A stretch of DNA of 64,000 bases. It comes from UBA8231 sp036011085. GTDB lineage: Bacteria; Latescibacterota; UBA2968; UBA8231. This document shows, piece by piece, positions 7,666-15,824 of this stretch. Each line of letters begins with the position of its first letter. Positions within the stretch are counted from its first letter, which is position 1. Under the pieces are notes generated by a model, which was not told the origin of the DNA, searched no databases, and saw only the letters and a program-made list of their open reading frames with translations. The stretch covers positions 1 to 64,000 of the forward strand of contig DASCMS010000041.1 in NCBI GenBank assembly GCA_036011085.1. Reading direction: 5' to 3'. The position numbers were made by a program, and so were the translations under genes.

Positions 7666-8520
7666 ATGGCAGGAAACAGAGGATTCCGAGCGCATCTGCC
7701 CGATGGCATCGAGATCGGTCAGCGATTTCTGCTTCGCTTCGACGATCCGCGGGTGGAAGCAGGCGCCTATCAGGGGCGCCTGCAGGACATGAGTAAGAGT
7801 GGACTGCTGTGCTTCGACGCACCGGATGACCTGCGTCCCCCGAAGGGGACCCCGGTGACCGTACACAGCATTCGCCCGGGATCGCAGGGCGGTTCCTGCA
7901 GTTTCTCCAGTGAGATCCGTGGCCGCGGCCGCCTGCGGGGCCGACTCCCCGTACTGCTGGTGGAGCCGCCGGATCATCTCGAAGACCAGGCCCGTCGCAG
8001 CGCCCACCGGGTCAGCGTTTGCCTGCGGGGGAATGTCAGATGGCGCGAGGCCCCCCGCTGCCCCCTGCAGCAGGCCAGTGCCGTCATCACCAACCTCAGC
8101 GGTGGCGGCGCCCAGGTCTTCACACGGGAGAAACCTGAGGCCGAATACCTGGAGATCACGCTCGATGCACCCACCCCCTTCATCGAGGAGATGGCTCGTC
8201 GATCGCTGCCCAGAACAGGCCTTCAGTCGCGACGTATGTCATTGTTGCACAATCCATTCAGCGACTCATGTGAGCGTGTCCGTGAACGCTTCCAGGGAAT
8301 CCGGTCACAGATCGTGTCCTGTGTCGTCCACAGCCGCGATGAGCGGGGCACGGTATACGCTGTGTCTCTCGCCTTCTGCGAGGCACAGGAAGGTTGTTTC
8401 CAACTGGTCCGCTTCCTGGAGCGACAGTCGGCGCGCAAGGGGATCGGCGAGGAGGCGGGTCCGGATCGGGCCGGCCCCGTCCGGGCCGGGCGCCGCCGGT
8501 CCATGGCGACGGCGGCCTGA
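7666..8520 (+). CDS. PilZ-domain protein, probable cyclic di-GMP receptor (YcgR-like)
   Basis: A 284-residue soluble protein. The N-terminal part (residues about 12-100, with GIEIGQRFLLRF and GRLQDMSKSGLL) resembles the YcgR N-terminal domain. The PilZ domain carries both c-di-GMP-binding motifs: RxxxR as R111-SAH-R115 and (D/N)xSxxG as N143-L-S145-GG-G148. An insert of about 60 residues (about 165-225) separates the first strands from the last (YAVSLAFCEAQE). Such proteins usually brake flagella or control exopolysaccharide export. The start is ATG 7666, eight bases after GGAG; GTG 7657 and ATG 7660 overlap the binding site. The 4-helix membrane protein follows on the same strand with its own promoter. 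Target unknown. Confidence 0.85.
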   Translation: MAGNRGFRAHLPDGIEIGQRFLLRFDDPRVEAGAYQGRLQDMSKSGLLCFDAPDDLRPPKGTPVTVHSIRPGSQGGSCSFSSEIRGRGRLRGRLPVLLVEPPDHLEDQARRSAHRVSVCLRGNVRWREAPRCPLQQASAVITNLSGGGAQVFTREKPEAEYLEITLDAPTPFIEEMARRSLPRTGLQSRRMSLLHNPFSDSCERVRERFQGIRSQIVSCVVHSRDERGTVYAVSLAFCEAQEGCFQLVRFLERQSARKGIGEEAGPDRAGPVRAGRRRSMATAA

Positions 8521-8539
8521 TCGACAACCGCAATCCTGC

Positions 8540-8569
8540 TTGACACCGGTTCCACAGGCCAGGCATACT
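8540..8569 (+). promoter_or_regulatory. Sigma-70-type promoter for the four-helix membrane protein
   Basis: A perfect -35 TTGACA (8540-8545) is followed after 18 bases by CATACT (8564-8569), four of six matches to the -10 consensus. It lies just after the PilZ stop and about 55 bases before the TTG start of the next gene. Confidence 0.55.
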
Positions 8570-8629
8570 TGGTCTGCCTGCCATTCCCCGGACGGCAGAT
8601 CTCCTGCTCCTGAAGCCCACGGAATCAAA

Positions 8630-9106
8630 TTGCCCAGACGGCAATCCTTTTCGCAGTTCCTCATCGGTACGGCGTCACTGGAACGTCCATCGTTCTTCTA
8701 CGCCTATGCCGGCATGTGGCTGCATCTCATCGTCAGCGTGCCGCTCCTCGTCTTCTTCGCGCAGGTACCACTTCTCGAGGCCCTGTCATCCATGGCGATC
8801 GGCTCGTTGAGCCTTGGCATCCTCGTCTACAGCATCGTCTCGCGCGAATACGGCCTGCTCGTCAACATCGTTTCTTACGTGCTGAGTCTCGGCCGCGCCC
8901 TCGAACCGGTCGACCTGGGATACACCTTCCTCGTCATCGCCATCATCATCTCCATGGCCTCCGGATACCTGCTGTTGTCCAGCGAGTACCGACGGTATAC
9001 ACGCGAGGTGTACGACGGTGACGAAACCGGCATGCCTCTTTGGATCACCGTCTGCATCGGCACGATGCTGGTGATGCTCTTTATCTACGGCCTGCGCCTG
9101 CTGTAA
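8630..9106 (+). CDS. Small four-helix inner-membrane protein of unknown function
   Basis: Up to 158 residues with four predicted membrane segments: LHLIVSVPLLVFFAQV, AIGSLSLGILVYSIV, LGYTFLVIAIIISMASGYLL and LWITVCIGTMLVMLFIYGL. Loops are short, with a charged stretch REVYDGDET between helices 3 and 4. I do not recognise the family. The frame is open far upstream but overlaps the PilZ gene in another frame, so the real start is later: TTG 8630 has a weak GGAA five bases before it, while ATG 8714 would cut into the first helix region. The stop is 6 bases from the mraY stop on the other strand, with no terminator between them. Confidence 0.65.
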   Translation: MPRRQSFSQFLIGTASLERPSFFYAYAGMWLHLIVSVPLLVFFAQVPLLEALSSMAIGSLSLGILVYSIVSREYGLLVNIVSYVLSLGRALEPVDLGYTFLVIAIIISMASGYLLLSSEYRRYTREVYDGDETGMPLWITVCIGTMLVMLFIYGLRLL

Positions 9107-9112
9107 CCACGC

Positions 9113-10219
9113 CTACCTGATCTTCAACGTTGCCAGGCCGATCAGGGCCAGAATCCCGGCGACGATCCAGAAGCGGATGACGATCTTCGTATCAGCCAGC
9201 CCCTGCGCCTGGAAGTGGTGGTGTATCGGGGCTGAGCGGAAGAACCGACGCCCCAGCCAGCGCAGGCCGATCTTCTCCTGAATCACCACGGAGAGGGCCT
9301 CCCCTACGAACACCCCCCCGACGATGAGAAACAGAAACTCCTGTTTCACCAGCACCACCACTGTGCCCAGCAACCCGCCCAGAGCCATGGAACCGGTATC
9401 GCCCATGATGACGTTGGCGGGGTAAGAGTTGAACCACAGGAATCCGAGACAGGCGCCGAATACGATACAGCAGATGATGGCCACTTCCCCGGCGCCGGGC
9501 ATGAAGGGAAAGATGAGGAACTCGGCGATGCGCGCGTGGCTCGCCACGTAGGCGAAGGCGCCGTAGACGGCCACGGCGAAGGCCGAAGGCACCACGGCCA
9601 GACCGTCGATCCCGTCGGCGATGTTCACCGAGTTGGCGATGGCGACCAGGGTAAACATGATAAAGGGCACGTACCCCCACCCCAGGTCGAGGACGGGTGT
9701 CTTGACGAAGGGCACGTAGAGTTGTGTCGCCAGCCCCGGCGGCAGAGGCGACAACGGCTCGAGTACGTAGATGCCGGCGAAGACGAGAGCGAAGAAACAC
9801 TGGAGGACCAGCTTGGCTGATTCCGAGAGGCCCCGATCGCTGGTACCGTGCCGGATCTTCAGATGGTCATCCAGGTATCCGAGGCCGGCGAACCACACGA
9901 TAGCGGACAGACTCATCAGCACGAAGGTCTCGTGCAGCTGACACCAGAGCAGGGCGCTCGACAGCACGGCCGCCACCAGCAGGGGGCCACCATAGGTCTT
10001 CGGCGTGTGGGAGCCGGCCACGGCAAAATCGAAGCTCCGTTTCGTATCGCGACTCCCCCGGCGGTAGAGGCCCAGGATGATGCGGTCACCGAACAGGATG
10101 GTGAACAGCAGGGCGGTGATGGCGCCGGCGATCGCCCGGAAACTGATCGAATCGAGCAACCGCAGGAAGGACAGCGCCTCTCCACTGTGCTGCAGGTATG
10201 TTCCCAGATAGTAGAGCAC
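9113..10219 (-). CDS. mraY: Phospho-N-acetylmuramoyl-pentapeptide-transferase MraY
   Basis: A 368-residue polytopic membrane enzyme that transfers phospho-MurNAc-pentapeptide to undecaprenyl phosphate to make lipid I. Diagnostic motifs are present: LDDHLKI (the Asp pair), NSVNIADGIDGLAV, NVIMGDTGSMALGG and the APIHHHF box near the C-terminus; about ten membrane helices. The normally conserved TPTMGG segment reads TPKTYGG, a local divergence. The start is GTG 10219, directly next to the TAA of the MurG-HEAT gene, so the two are coupled. The usual dcw neighbours (murE, murF, murD, ftsW) are absent on both sides. It could be the only MraY of the cell or a second copy for another polyprenyl-linked glycan; the first seems more likely given the intact motifs. 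Confidence 0.93.
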   Translation of the reverse strand: MLYYLGTYLQHSGEALSFLRLLDSISFRAIAGAITALLFTILFGDRIILGLYRRGSRDTKRSFDFAVAGSHTPKTYGGPLLVAAVLSSALLWCQLHETFVLMSLSAIVWFAGLGYLDDHLKIRHGTSDRGLSESAKLVLQCFFALVFAGIYVLEPLSPLPPGLATQLYVPFVKTPVLDLGWGYVPFIMFTLVAIANSVNIADGIDGLAVVPSAFAVAVYGAFAYVASHARIAEFLIFPFMPGAGEVAIICCIVFGACLGFLWFNSYPANVIMGDTGSMALGGLLGTVVVLVKQEFLFLIVGGVFVGEALSVVIQEKIGLRWLGRRFFRSAPIHHHFQAQGLADTKIVIRFWIVAGILALIGLATLKIR

Positions 10220-12241
10220 TTAGGCGCCCTCTGGCTCGTCGCGTAGGCGTCTGGCGAGGGAGTCGAGGCTGTTCTTCAGTGGGAAGACCGGCTCGAAACT
10301 CGGGGACGTGGACAGGATCTGCTCCACATCCCCGGCCACGTCCCCGTTCTGCAGAACGCCTCGCTCCAGGAGGCGCTCGAGAGCGTGAACGGTCTCCTGA
10401 CGACAGCGCCAGTCACGGTGCACGTAGAACGGCCGCAGGCCCTCGAGCAGTTCCGGACGGCTGCCGATACGTCCCAGGGCCGCCAGGACCTCCACGAGCA
10501 CGGCATCGGTGGGATCTTCGAGGGCGGCGCTCAGGGCGGACTCAACGTCGGCATCGCCAGGGCCGGCCTGCTGTCCCAGCAGTCTGGCTGCCGCGGCCCG
10601 GACCTCGAAATAGGGATCCTTCGCCAGTGATTCGAGAATGGCGGCGCGAACCCGAGGGCCACCGGCTTCGAGGCCGATCATGGCCAGCGGGAAGTCGATG
10701 GCGTTGCGCCGCAGAATCCCGGGGTGTCGATAGTCGCCACCCGCCCAACGCTGCATGGCCGACGCCGGGCGTCGATCGCCGAGCAGGGACAGAACCAGGT
10801 CCAGCCGCTCCTCGTAGCCGAGCAGGCCGACCAGTTTGACACCGACGTTGCGACGGCCGAGAGGGATCTCATAGAACGCCTCGGACGCCAGATGTCGATC
10901 CGCCTGGTAGCGCAGATAGGCAAGCTCCTTCGGACAGAGCTTGCTGACGCCCCCGACTTCCTTGACGCGATGGCTGACGAATCGCATCAGCCGGTTGGGA
11001 TCCGTGGGTGGGCCGCCGTCAGCCACGGGAAACTCGAGGGCCAGCGGCGTCGGTCGACGCCCCTGCACGAGGCTGTCTATCTCCCGTATGAGGAGCTCGA
11101 GGCTGTCCCGGCGCTGCAGCTTGCGTGCGGCTGCTCCCATCGCAGTGCGGGCGGTCCCCTCCTGCAGCAGTTCCTGCACGATGCTGGCCAGTCGCTCCCC
11201 CCGCACTCCCATCGTCACGGCTCCATCGGCGTCGCTCCAGCCGGCCTCCTCGAACAGGACGTGGGCGGCGCCGGCGCGCTCGAGAGTCCGGGCGTTGACG
11301 GTCTGGTGATCTTCGGCGGCCGTCGACAGCGGCACGATGACGGCGGGAAGTCCGCAGACACCCACCTCGGTCAGAGTACTGATCCCGCCACGGCAGATGA
11401 CGACATCGGCGGCGGCATAGGCCATCTCGATCGCATCGAAGTAGTCCTGCCGACGGTACCAGGTGTCCGTCCCGTCCAGTCCAAGGGCGGCCGCCTCGCG
11501 AGCCGTGTCGGCCACCGCGTCGTACCCGTCGCCCTGAATGCGACCGGTGCCATGCAGCACGAACAGTCCGTCCTTCTGCGCCTGCAGATGGGGCAGCGCC
11601 TCGATGACGGCACGATTGATGACGCGTGATCCCTGGGATCCACCGAAGGCGAACACGACGAACCGGTCCTCCGGAATCTGAAGGGCGACCCGGGCGGCAG
11701 CCCGATCGAGTTCGAGCAACTCGCGACGGACGGGAAACCCGACGATGGCGACACGCTTCATGTCGAACCACCGCCCGGCCTGTTCGAAGACGACGCCGAT
11801 CCGGTCCGCCAGACGACCGGCGATCTGGTTCAGCAGTCCGGGCTGTGCATCCGGTGAATAGACGAAGAGTCGGGCTCTGCACAGCCCCAGCCGACGCAGA
11901 ACGCCACAAGCGAACATGATGGGAGCACTGACGAAGCCTCCCGTGCCGAAGATGACGTGGGGCCGGAAGTGCAGCAGCAACACACTGGCGACCAGGATTC
12001 CGAGGCTTAGATGGAGGGCGAACCAGACCAGGGCGAAGGGCGACCTGGAACGGGGAAAGGGACGGGCGTGGACGAAACGCAGCGGGTACCCCCGTGCCGG
12101 TACCACACTCTCCTCGAGACGGCCCCGCACTCCGACATACAGGAACTTCGCCTCGGGGTCCCGACGGCGTAGTTCGTCAGCCACGGCCAGAGCGGGATAG
12201 ACGTGGCCGCCGGTTCCGCCCCCGGTTAGCAGGTATTTCAC
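10220..12241 (-). CDS. murG: MurG glycosyltransferase fused to a C-terminal HEAT-repeat domain
   Basis: A 673-residue protein, nearly twice the normal MurG length of about 360. Residues 1-370 are MurG: GGGTGGHVYPALA, FGTGGFVSAP, FGGSQGSRVIN and the donor-binding block CRGGISTLTEVGVCGLP followed by EDHQTVNARTLERAGAA, which keeps the Glu and Gln that bind UDP-GlcNAc. The EQN motif of the acceptor domain reads SPD. It would convert lipid I to lipid II at the inner membrane. Residues from about 400 on are unrelated to MurG, and from about 520 to 640 show helical-pair repeats (RVRAAILESLAKDPYFEVRA and so on) like HEAT repeats, a protein-docking scaffold. The start is GTG 12241 without a visible Shine-Dalgarno; the foldback element ends five bases upstream. 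Coupled to mraY. Confidence 0.88.
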   Translation of the reverse strand: MKYLLTGGGTGGHVYPALAVADELRRRDPEAKFLYVGVRGRLEESVVPARGYPLRFVHARPFPRSRSPFALVWFALHLSLGILVASVLLLHFRPHVIFGTGGFVSAPIMFACGVLRRLGLCRARLFVYSPDAQPGLLNQIAGRLADRIGVVFEQAGRWFDMKRVAIVGFPVRRELLELDRAAARVALQIPEDRFVVFAFGGSQGSRVINRAVIEALPHLQAQKDGLFVLHGTGRIQGDGYDAVADTAREAAALGLDGTDTWYRRQDYFDAIEMAYAAADVVICRGGISTLTEVGVCGLPAVIVPLSTAAEDHQTVNARTLERAGAAHVLFEEAGWSDADGAVTMGVRGERLASIVQELLQEGTARTAMGAAARKLQRRDSLELLIREIDSLVQGRRPTPLALEFPVADGGPPTDPNRLMRFVSHRVKEVGGVSKLCPKELAYLRYQADRHLASEAFYEIPLGRRNVGVKLVGLLGYEERLDLVLSLLGDRRPASAMQRWAGGDYRHPGILRRNAIDFPLAMIGLEAGGPRVRAAILESLAKDPYFEVRAAAARLLGQQAGPGDADVESALSAALEDPTDAVLVEVLAALGRIGSRPELLEGLRPFYVHRDWRCRQETVHALERLLERGVLQNGDVAGDVEQILSTSPSFEPVFPLKNSLDSLARRLRDEPEGA

Positions 12242-12246
12242 GCCAG

Positions 12247-12406
12247 GAGCGTGTCCGAGTATGCGCTTTGTAGGCGAGGTCGCGTCATTGGGGCCGCTCG
12301 CAAGGCGCGCGAGTGACTTGAATTGAGGGATTCAGAGAGCGAGTGCAACGTGGCGAGCGGTCCCAAGGGCGCGGCCGCAGCCCAAATGGTATACTCGGAC
12401 ACGCTC
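12247..12406. repeat. 160-base imperfect foldback element with perfect 16-bp ends
   Basis: GAGCGTGTCCGAGTAT (12247-12262) and its exact complement (12391-12406) bound the element. Inside, GGGGCCGCTCGC (12290-12301) pairs with 12353-12364 at 11 of 12 positions, and flanking bases continue to pair partially, so the whole interval can fold on itself. It fills most of the 235-base gap between batE and murG. It could be a miniature inverted-repeat element, or a structured leader of murG-mraY. No convincing target duplication flanks it, and no second copy was noticed in the window. The remaining bases 12407-12476 hold a small hairpin (12428-12447) and a minus-strand TATAAT (12467-12462) without a good -35. 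Confidence 0.7.
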
Positions 12407-12476
12407 TTAGTCCTGAATCTGATGGAAGCCGGGAGAGAGTGCCCGGCGGAGGGGGTGTTCTATTATACGGACGGCC

Positions 12477-13217
12477 CTAGATTACCGCGAGGACCTCGTC
12501 TGGAAGCCAGCCGCCCAGGCCGTTGGCCAGGCGCACGAGAAGCCAACCGTCTTCGCGGCGTTCGACGACGACCTTCGTGCCCTCGTGGACGACGAATACC
12601 GGTGTCTGGGCCGGTTCCGGGCCGCTGCGCGCCGTGCCCTCCTCCACCAGGACGATCGCCTCCACCAGACTCAACTCGCGCTGCAGGCGCGCACCGGTGA
12701 AGACACCGGCCGTCAGGATCCAGACCCCCAGTATGACAAGAGTCACCTGGGCCGTCGCACCGGGAAGCTGCCACAGCCGCCAGCACGCCAGCAGAAACAG
12801 ACCGAGCAGACCGAGACTGGTGGCGGCGAACAACTCGTTCATCGTCGGCCACAGGTACACTCCGTAGAGGCCACCGCCCTCTCCGTCGGGGTCCTGGTCG
12901 CGTTTGACCCGACGCACGAAGCGCAGGTTGGCAAGGATATCAGGGTCTCGGGGTTCCAGTCGCTGGGCACGTTCGTACCACAACACGGCCTCCCCGAGGC
13001 GGTCGGACTTGAAACAGGCATTACCCAGGTTGTAGAACAGACGGGCATCCCGGACTCCGCTTTCCACCGCTGCCATGTAGCGCTCTCGGGCCGTGGCAAA
13101 CTCGTTCTGTCGATAGAACGCATTGCCTTCGGCATACAGCCCGGCCGCTGCCGTCTGCGAGCCGGCGGGGCCGTGGGTGACGAGGACGAACAACACCAGA
13201 CTCAGCGCGCCTTTCAC
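12477..13217 (-). CDS. batE: BatE-like protein: TPR domain, membrane helices, SH3-like C-terminus
   Basis: A 246-residue protein: signal peptide (residues 1-20), two TPR units (about 25-95; NAFYRQNEFATARERYMAAV and NACFKSDRLGEAVLWYERAQ), two membrane helices (about 130-150 and 160-178), then a bacterial SH3-like domain (VVHEGTKVVVERREDGWLLV). This is the BatE architecture known from Bacteroidetes, Leptospira and relatives, where Bat proteins form an envelope complex linked to stress tolerance. The start is GTG 13217, overlapping the batD stop as GTGA. It is the last Bat gene of the cluster; the foldback element follows. Confidence 0.82.
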   Translation of the reverse strand: MKGALSLVLFVLVTHGPAGSQTAAAGLYAEGNAFYRQNEFATARERYMAAVESGVRDARLFYNLGNACFKSDRLGEAVLWYERAQRLEPRDPDILANLRFVRRVKRDQDPDGEGGGLYGVYLWPTMNELFAATSLGLLGLFLLACWRLWQLPGATAQVTLVILGVWILTAGVFTGARLQRELSLVEAIVLVEEGTARSGPEPAQTPVFVVHEGTKVVVERREDGWLLVRLANGLGGWLPDEVLAVI

Positions 13218-15022
13218 GACAGGGCCTCCCGCAGGTGTTCGACCAGCTCTTCACCTTCGGCCAGAAGTTCCTGCCGTTCGTCGAGGCCGCTGGCACCAGG
13301 TGCGAAGCGGCCGAACTCGCAGCGTTCCAGGAGTCTGTCTATCCCGGCCACCAGCGAATCGGGCAGGCCACGCTCGGTCAGCAGACGATGGCAGGCATCC
13401 CGCGTCAGTCCCGGCGCCGGCCGATTCAGCTGATCGGCGATGAAGACGACGACGGCGTCCTGCAGGGCGCCATGGAAGCCATCACCGTCGTCGACACGGT
13501 CAGCCGCCGTCGACAGCCGCCTGGTGGCCTCGCCACGGGCACGCCGCCTCCGGGCATAGGCTTCGTCCCCCTCGAGCCGACGGCGATGGCGCTGATAGGC
13601 GAGCAGTCCCACATAGGCGAGGGGCAACAGGCCGTGCAACAGCCAGTAGAAGCCGTTGCGGTAGAGCGAGCGGCTCGCCCCCAGGTTGCTGGCATCCGGC
13701 TTGATGTGGCGGATGTCCCTGCCCAACTGTTCGATCTCACGGCGCGTCAGGTCATATGCCGGAGCCGCGCCAGCTTCTGTCTCCCCGGCCTCGATCAGGA
13801 TGTCGAAGTTACTCGTAGTTGCAGTTCGGTAGCGTCTGGTGTCCGGGTCGAAGTAGGAGACCTCGACAGCGGGAATCCGCCGGCGCCCTCCCTGCTCCGG
13901 GATGAGGATGTACTCCATCTTCTTGCGCGCACCATATGCCCCGGTCGCCGTCTTGCCCTCTTCCAGTTCGACTGTGGGTGCGTACACTTCGAAGCCGCGG
14001 GGCGACATCTCCGGCTCGGCGATGGACTGCACGTTGCCGTCGCCTTCGATCTCGATGCGCAACGTGATCGGATCGCCGATGTCTACCTGTTGTGGCTGCG
14101 CCACACCGGAGACCTCGAAGTGGCCGACGGCGCCGGCAAAATCGACAGGGCGGCCCTGTTCGGGCAACGGCAGTACCTGGAGGACGATGGGTTCGCTGCG
14201 CACCATCATGCTCTGCCCACGCCCGAAGATCGGGTCGTCGAACATGCTCAGAGCGTCGAGCAGACTGCCGCGGCCACGGCCCTGGGGTACCGAACACTTC
14301 ACCGACAGCGACTCCACGGTGTGGGTTCCGGCACTGGTGGGAAACAGAGCGACCCGACGCAGTGGCGCCACGTCATAAGCCACGCCGTCGATCATCTCCC
14401 GCTGCGGCGCCAGGCGCTGGGCGACGAACAGCTCCTTCACCCAGAAACCGGTAAAAGTGGGGATCTCGGCAAAACCGACATCGCGCAGGTTGAAGCGGTA
14501 GCAGAGATCGAAGCGGACCACCACCTGCTGCCCCACGTAGGCCGTATCCCGCTCGGCTACGGCGCGCACGAAGATCACCTCCTCCAGGCTCGGCTTGCCA
14601 TCGCCAGCCGTAGCTCCCTGCCCCTTGGCCTGCCGCCCGCCGCGGACGATTTCTACCTCGATTGTCTCCGTCGACAGGGTCGCGCCCGCCACTTCGATAC
14701 TGGCCGGGCCGATACGGAACCGGCCGGTCTTGCGTCCGTAGAGAGTGTAGATGAGTTCGCGAGCGAAGGAAGAACGGCCGTTGACCAGCCCGATCCGCGT
14801 GGACACCGAGGGGCCGAAGACGTCGAAATTGCTCAGATCCAGCGTCGGCGAGGGTACGTGGTCGAGACTGCCCGTCGAGCTCAGGGTCAACGTCAGCCGG
14901 ATCGCCTCGGACTGCGTCGCCCGAACCCGGTCGACGGCAGCATGAAACTCACTGCCTGCCCACGCCGTGCTGCTGAGGGAAAGAATCAGCAGAACGACAG
15001 ATGGCACTCGAGGGCCCTGCAT
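13214..15022 (-). CDS. batD: BatD family protein (oxygen-tolerance, periplasmic Ig-like domains)
   Basis: 602 residues with a signal peptide ending STAWA (about residue 20), a long beta-rich periplasmic region with repeated Ig-like blocks (VYVGQQVVVRFDLCYRF-type segments, IGDPITLRIEIEGDGN), one membrane helix (NGFYWLLHGLLPLAYVGLL) and a cytoplasmic helical tail of about 140 residues. This is the BatD layout. The frame is open upstream to 15559 but that part is antisense-like shadow of batC; the start ATG 15022 has AGGG six bases before it and gives a clean signal peptide. It starts 11 bases after the batC stop and overlaps batE. It probably binds BatA and BatB through the periplasmic domains. 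Confidence 0.85.
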   Translation of the reverse strand: MQGPRVPSVVLLILSLSSTAWAGSEFHAAVDRVRATQSEAIRLTLTLSSTGSLDHVPSPTLDLSNFDVFGPSVSTRIGLVNGRSSFARELIYTLYGRKTGRFRIGPASIEVAGATLSTETIEVEIVRGGRQAKGQGATAGDGKPSLEEVIFVRAVAERDTAYVGQQVVVRFDLCYRFNLRDVGFAEIPTFTGFWVKELFVAQRLAPQREMIDGVAYDVAPLRRVALFPTSAGTHTVESLSVKCSVPQGRGRGSLLDALSMFDDPIFGRGQSMMVRSEPIVLQVLPLPEQGRPVDFAGAVGHFEVSGVAQPQQVDIGDPITLRIEIEGDGNVQSIAEPEMSPRGFEVYAPTVELEEGKTATGAYGARKKMEYILIPEQGGRRRIPAVEVSYFDPDTRRYRTATTSNFDILIEAGETEAGAAPAYDLTRREIEQLGRDIRHIKPDASNLGASRSLYRNGFYWLLHGLLPLAYVGLLAYQRHRRRLEGDEAYARRRRARGEATRRLSTAADRVDDGDGFHGALQDAVVVFIADQLNRPAPGLTRDACHRLLTERGLPDSLVAGIDRLLERCEFGRFAPGASGLDERQELLAEGEELVEHLREALS

Positions 15023-15032
15023 GTGCTTCACC

Positions 15033-15824
15033 CTACCAGTCATGCTCGCCATCGCCACGACGTTTGGGCCGATAGCGACGCTGCTGAGATTGGGCGTCGC
15101 GATCCCGCAGCGCATCCAACAGCTGTTCGGCCTCCTCTTCGTCCATACTCTCCGACTCGTCTTCAGCCGCCTGAACGCCCTCTTCCTCCTGGTCCTCGTC
15201 GCCGTTCTCCCCGGGGGTAGACTCCGGCTGCTCAGGCGGTGGTTCGCCTTCGGCTTCATCCTCACCCGCTTCGGGCTCGGCGGGCTGCTGATCTTCCGCG
15301 TCCTGCTGCTGTTCCTGCTGCTGCTGTTCTCCCTCCTGGGAATCATCCGACTCGTCGTCCGATTCCTGCCCGCCCTGCTGTTGTTGCGGCGGCGGTTGCT
15401 GCAGCAACTGCAGGGCAAGCTCGAGATTGGCTTTGGTGTCGGCATCCCGCGGACTGCGCTCCAGCGCCTCACGGTAGGACTCGACGGCGGCACCGAAGTC
15501 CTGCATCTGAAACTGTGTGTTGCCCTTGTTGTGAAAGCCCTGTGCTGCCAGGCTGGCATCCTCAGCTACCGAGACCCGGTCGAATTCCTCCAGGGCCCCC
15601 TCGTAGTCGCCGAGCTGGTAGAGCGCGTCCCCCACATTCAGATGCAGGGCCGCTGACTCCGGCCGTTCAACAAGGGCATCACGGTAGGCGCGCAGAGCTT
15701 CGTCGTAGCGCTCTTCGTCATAGTGGGTCTGTGCCTCGGCGCTGCGCGAGGCCACCGCATCCCCCACCGTGGCCGCATCCAGGGGCAGCGCCGTGAGCGT
15801 GAAGAGGAGGGCCACGACTCTCAT
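15033..15824 (-). CDS. batC: BatC-like TPR protein with acidic glutamine-rich tail
   Basis: 263 residues: signal peptide ending DAA, three TPR units (about residues 30-140, for example LHLNVGDALYQLGDYEGALE and FHNKGNTQFQMQDFGAAVES), then about 110 residues of low complexity rich in Gln, Glu, Asp and Pro, and a short basic end. TPR plus a disordered acidic tail is typical of BatC. The start is ATG 15824, which overlaps the batB stop as ATGA; a longer reading to 15842 is less likely. It sits between batB and batD in the usual Bat order. The tail could bind cationic partners; this is inference. Confidence 0.8.
   Translation of the reverse strand: MRVVALLFTLTALPLDAATVGDAVASRSAEAQTHYDEERYDEALRAYRDALVERPESAALHLNVGDALYQLGDYEGALEEFDRVSVAEDASLAAQGFHNKGNTQFQMQDFGAAVESYREALERSPRDADTKANLELALQLLQQPPPQQQQGGQESDDESDDSQEGEQQQQEQQQDAEDQQPAEPEAGEDEAEGEPPPEQPESTPGENGDEDQEEEGVQAAEDESESMDEEEAEQLLDALRDRDAQSQQRRYRPKRRGDGEHDW

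Noticed and set aside
7910..8629. Long upstream extension of the four-helix membrane protein
   Set aside because: Overlaps the PilZ gene in another frame and has no protein-like composition; the promoter at 8540 lies after it.
12428..12447. Terminator after batE
   Set aside because: 6-bp stem with an 8-base loop and no following T-run on either strand.
12300..12470. tRNA or other classical RNA gene in the batE-murG gap
   Set aside because: No cloverleaf or T-arm consensus could be found; pairing is explained by the foldback element.
13235..15220. 661-codon plus-strand open frame opposite batD and batC
   Set aside because: The minus strand carries clear BatD and BatC proteins; the plus frame is a GC-rich shadow without recognisable motifs or ribosome binding site.
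15023..15559. N-terminal extension of batD
   Set aside because: The extra residues are Arg/Ser-rich shadow of the batC tail; the ATG at 15022 has a ribosome binding site and gives a proper signal peptide.
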